Assembly: GCF_018729455.1 (NCBI RefSeq)
Contig: NZ_JAHHZF010000004.1
Coordinates: forward strand, 276,771-340,770
DNA: 64,000 nt
Source of the DNA: Prosthecodimorpha staleyi
GTDB lineage: Bacteria > Pseudomonadota > Alphaproteobacteria > Rhizobiales > Ancalomicrobiaceae
Direction: 5' to 3'
Shown here: one piece after another, positions 61,768 through 64,000 of the stretch
Numbering within the stretch: the stretch's first letter is position 1
How the letters are laid out: each line of letters opens with the position of its first letter
Notes under the pieces: generated by a model
What the model was told of the DNA's origin: nothing
What the model saw: the letters and a program-made list of their open reading frames with translations, nothing else
Database searches by the model: none
Made by a program: the position numbers and the translations under genes

Positions 61768-62328
61768 TCAGGCGGCCGGAGCCGCCAGGGTCGGCTGGTG
61801 TGCCGCCGGGACGGCCCGGTCGCGCAACGCTTCGAACAGGGCGAGTTGGGCCGTATCGAGACTCCGGTCCGGGCTGCGCTTGACGAAGATCTTGAACATG
61901 ATGGCGCCGTCCTCGTCGACGAACTGGATCGAGCAGGAGCGACGGCCGAAGAACAGCCGGTCGACACAGTAGATCGCGACACAGCGGCCGGCCGCGATAT
62001 GGCCGTGCAGGGCCGCGCCGGAACCGACGTTGAAATAGCCCTGCCCGGCCGTGCCCGGCATCAGGGCGGTATCGATCTCGAACACGCCCGCGGCGGTATG
62101 GACGATCACCAGCACGTCGCCCCAGCCGGTCAGTTCGTTCCAGACCGAAGCGAGATCGACGCCGTCCAGCCGGACGGCGTCGCGGCCGGGAAGGCGCGCG
62201 AGCACCGCCCCCGGCGTCGTACCGGCCTTCGCGGCAATCCGTTCGATGACGCCGTCCGGCTCGGCCGCCAAGGCCGCGTCGATCCTGGCTTCGACCGCTT
62301 CGAACGTCATGTCCGCAAGTCCCGTCAT
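61768..62328 (-). CDS. hutX: HutX/ChuX-family haem utilisation protein
   Basis: 186 residues. LDGVDLASVWNELTGWGDVLVIVHTAAGVFEIDTALMPG and GYFNVGSGAALHGHIAAGRCVAIYCVDRLFFGRRSCSIQFVDEDGAIMFKIFVKRSPDRSL match HutX/HuvX, cytosolic haem carriers. It may pass imported haem to the haem monooxygenase whose gene overlaps it. ATG 62328 overlaps that gene's stop; the frame runs further, but only as a shadow. Confidence 0.9.
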   Translation of the reverse strand: MTGLADMTFEAVEARIDAALAAEPDGVIERIAAKAGTTPGAVLARLPGRDAVRLDGVDLASVWNELTGWGDVLVIVHTAAGVFEIDTALMPGTAGQGYFNVGSGAALHGHIAAGRCVAIYCVDRLFFGRRSCSIQFVDEDGAIMFKIFVKRSPDRSLDTAQLALFEALRDRAVPAAHQPTLAAPAA

Positions 62329-62663
62329 TCTGCGGCTTCCTTGCGCTGGTCGTTGGTCAGTTCCTGGACGACCTCGAATCCTTCGAACTCCGGATGACCG
62401 AGATAGGCGACCGGCGAGCTGCCTGCCCGGGCATGGGACGCGCGGAAGGCCTCGGACTTGGTCCAGGCTTCGAAGGCGTCGTAGCTCTCCCAGACGGTGT
62501 GGGAGGAATAGAGTCGGTGGTCCGGCTTTTCCGGGCCGCGCAGGAGATGGAAGGCGATGAAGCCGGGCAGTTCGGCCAGGCGGCTTTCGCGCGTCAGCCA
62601 GTGAGTTTCGAAGGCGGCCTCCGAACCGAGAGCGACGCGGAAGCGATTCATGGCGATATACAT
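62325..62663 (-). CDS. IsdG/HmuQ-type haem-degrading monooxygenase
   Basis: 112 residues of the antibiotic biosynthesis monooxygenase fold. The IsdG catalytic set is present: an Asn near the start (Asn6, IAMNRF), Trp and His ten residues apart in WTKSEAFRASH. Bradyrhizobium HmuQ/HmuD are the nearest known type. It would open haem and release iron. It is 13 bases behind tonB and overlaps hutX by 4, so uptake energy, haem breakdown and haem carriage are in one operon. Confidence 0.85.
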   Translation of the reverse strand: MYIAMNRFRVALGSEAAFETHWLTRESRLAELPGFIAFHLLRGPEKPDHRLYSSHTVWESYDAFEAWTKSEAFRASHARAGSSPVAYLGHPEFEGFEVVQELTNDQRKEAAE

Positions 62664-62676
62664 TCAAGTCTCCTTT

Positions 62677-63981
62677 TCACCTGAGATCGTATCGGACGAG
62701 GGTCCGGAAGGTGGCGGTGGCCGGGGCGCCATCGGGTGCCTGCGGATAGGGGGCGGCACGCCGGACGGTATCGAGCGTGGCGCGGTCGAGGTCCGGGCTG
62801 CCCGAGGAGCCGACCAGTTCGGCCGAAACCAGGCGACCGTCGCGGGCGACCACGAAGGCGACCGGCACGCGGCCTTCTGTCCCGCGTTCGCGGGCCGCAT
62901 CCGGATAGCGCTTGTGCCGGATCAGATGGGCGAGCACCTGCGCCTTGTAGGAGGCGAGGACAGCAGCGCCCTCGAAGCCGGAGCCGCGCAAGGCCGCGCT
63001 TCCGGCCCGGCTGTCGGCCGCATCCCGGGTATCCGGTTTGCCGGTCGCCTGGCCGCGGGCCGCGACCGGCCTTTCCGGCGCCTTGGCGGCGGTTCGGCGC
63101 GGCGCCTTGGGCGGCGCCTTGCGGACGTCCGGCACCGGAGGAACGACCGGTTTCGGAGCCGGCCTGGCCACCGGTTGCGGCTCAGTAATGACGGTCGACA
63201 AAGCCGGGTCGGGTGGCGCTTCGGCGACAGGCTTCGGCTCGGGTTCCGGCGGCGGCGGTTCGGCGGCGACGGGCTTCGGCTCGGGTTCGGGCTCCGCCGG
63301 CGGCGGCGGTTCGATGACGGACGGCGGCGGCTCGGCCACGCTCGCCTCCGCGACCGGTGCGGACAGAGGTTCCGGCGGCGGGGCAGCCTCGATCGCGGCG
63401 GGCTCCGGCGGCGGCGGAACGGGATCCGGCGCGGGCGGCGGCGGCTCGGGGGTGACGGTCGCGATCGGTTCGGCCGCGATCGGTTCGGGTGGAGCCGGTT
63501 CGGACTCCGGCGGCTCCGGCAACGTAGCCACGACGGGCTCCGGCGGCGGTTCCGGCGCGGGTTCGGGCAGCGGTTCAGGATCGGGCAGCGGTTCGGGTAC
63601 CGGTGCGCCGGCGGCGACGACTTCGGGCGCCTTCGCCTCGGCGATCCGATCGGGCGGCGTTTCCGGCAGGATTTCGGCGGGCTTCACATCCGGCGGGGCG
63701 GTGAGGCCGGCGGCGGCTATGCGGTCGGCATCCGAATCGCCCGGGGGAACGAACTCGACGACGATCGCCTCCTCGCCCCCGGCGGCGGCCTGTTCGGACG
63801 GCCGCAGCACGACGGCGGCGACGGCGATGCCGGCATGCAGCAGAAGCGACAGCAGCGCCGGCCAGCGGCGCGACCGGACCGGTGCCGCTCTCGGCACCGG
63901 CAGGCCGGCCTGAACGATCGGGGTTGCAGCCGCCGGACCCGGCTCGGGCCCGGCGGGCGGCGGGGGGGCGGCGGGCCGCAC
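62677..63981 (-). CDS. tonB: TonB energy transducer of the haem operon (start may lie beyond the window)
   Basis: At least 434 residues. Membrane anchor PALLSLLLHAGIAVAAVVL near residue 40, a very long Pro/Glu linker (about residues 80-330) and a TonB_C domain LASYKAQVLAHLIRHKRYPDAARERGTEGRVPVAF ending LVRYDLR. The only start in view is GTG 63981 and the frame stays open to the edge, so the true start may be outside. The linker DNA has long near-repeats around 63230-63312. First gene of the haem operon in the window. Confidence 0.9.
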   Translation of the reverse strand: MRPAAPPPPAGPEPGPAAATPIVQAGLPVPRAAPVRSRRWPALLSLLLHAGIAVAAVVLRPSEQAAAGGEEAIVVEFVPPGDSDADRIAAAGLTAPPDVKPAEILPETPPDRIAEAKAPEVVAAGAPVPEPLPDPEPLPEPAPEPPPEPVVATLPEPPESEPAPPEPIAAEPIATVTPEPPPPAPDPVPPPPEPAAIEAAPPPEPLSAPVAEASVAEPPPSVIEPPPPAEPEPEPKPVAAEPPPPEPEPKPVAEAPPDPALSTVITEPQPVARPAPKPVVPPVPDVRKAPPKAPRRTAAKAPERPVAARGQATGKPDTRDAADSRAGSAALRGSGFEGAAVLASYKAQVLAHLIRHKRYPDAARERGTEGRVPVAFVVARDGRLVSAELVGSSGSPDLDRATLDTVRRAAPYPQAPDGAPATATFRTLVRYDLR

Positions 63982-64000
63982 GCGCCGGGGGGCGCGCGCA

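Overview
The window is 64 kb of very GC-rich DNA, about two thirds G+C by eye. Gene content points to an alphaproteobacterium, most likely Hyphomicrobiales (Rhizobiales): a DUF6481 protein, HutX/HmuQ-type haem genes, and many ABC and TRAP uptake systems each tied to a small catabolic set. I see no rRNA, tRNA, CRISPR array, insertion sequence, integrase or phage gene. Coding density is high, and many adjacent genes share 4-bp ATGA/GTGA stop-start overlaps, so most of the window is in operons.

Layout. (1) 1-3.2 kb: the end of a family-5 (peptide-type) binding protein, a convergent DUF6481 gene behind a perfect 14-bp stem-loop, and an MltB-type lytic transglycosylase. (2) 3.3-8.2 kb: a self-contained copper-uptake unit made of a DUF2946 protein, an OprC-like TonB-dependent receptor that keeps the Cys-x3-Met copper motif, and its own ExbB-ExbD-TonB. 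(3) 8.25-20.7 kb: an IclR regulator divergent from a metallo-beta-lactamase hydrolase, a FAD-linked oxidase, an aconitase-type hydro-lyase in two subunits, a PEP mutase/isocitrate lyase-type lyase, a complete branched-chain-type ABC importer and an unusual two-domain alpha/beta-hydrolase. This reads as an undescribed organic-acid pathway. (4) 20.9-27.4 kb: LysR, nitrilase, RraA-like protein and a PotABCD-type importer. (5) 27.6-38.5 kb: HyuA, HyuB and Ldh2-type dehydrogenase, then an octopine-dehydrogenase-family enzyme, a 3-hydroxyacyl-CoA dehydrogenase, a TRAP transporter and a HyuE-like protein that lacks both racemase cysteines.

(6) 38.6-49.6 kb: a guanidino/amine module. A clear creatinase, an arginase/agmatinase-family ureohydrolase, two FAD amine oxidoreductases and a second PotABCD-type importer surround a LysR gene; creatine or a related guanidino acid is the likely substrate. 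(7) 49.7-61.6 kb: a C-P lyase (phosphonate) locus with a hexapeptide acetyltransferase divergent from phnCDEE, then phnGHIJKLM, a MOSC protein and a DUF1045 2H-phosphoesterase. phnF, phnN, phnO and phnP are not present. Two 11-bp-periodic GTCAT repeats look like Pho boxes, and a TGGTC-CC-GACCA dyad in front of phnC looks like a PhnF-type operator. (8) 61.7-64 kb: a haem operon read leftwards, tonB - IsdG/HmuQ-type haem monooxygenase - hutX.

A pattern that cuts across the operons: perfect or near-perfect GC stem-loops lie just behind the binding-protein genes of the importers. They probably stabilise or attenuate mRNA so that the binding protein is made in excess. All assignments come from reading the sequence; no searches were run.
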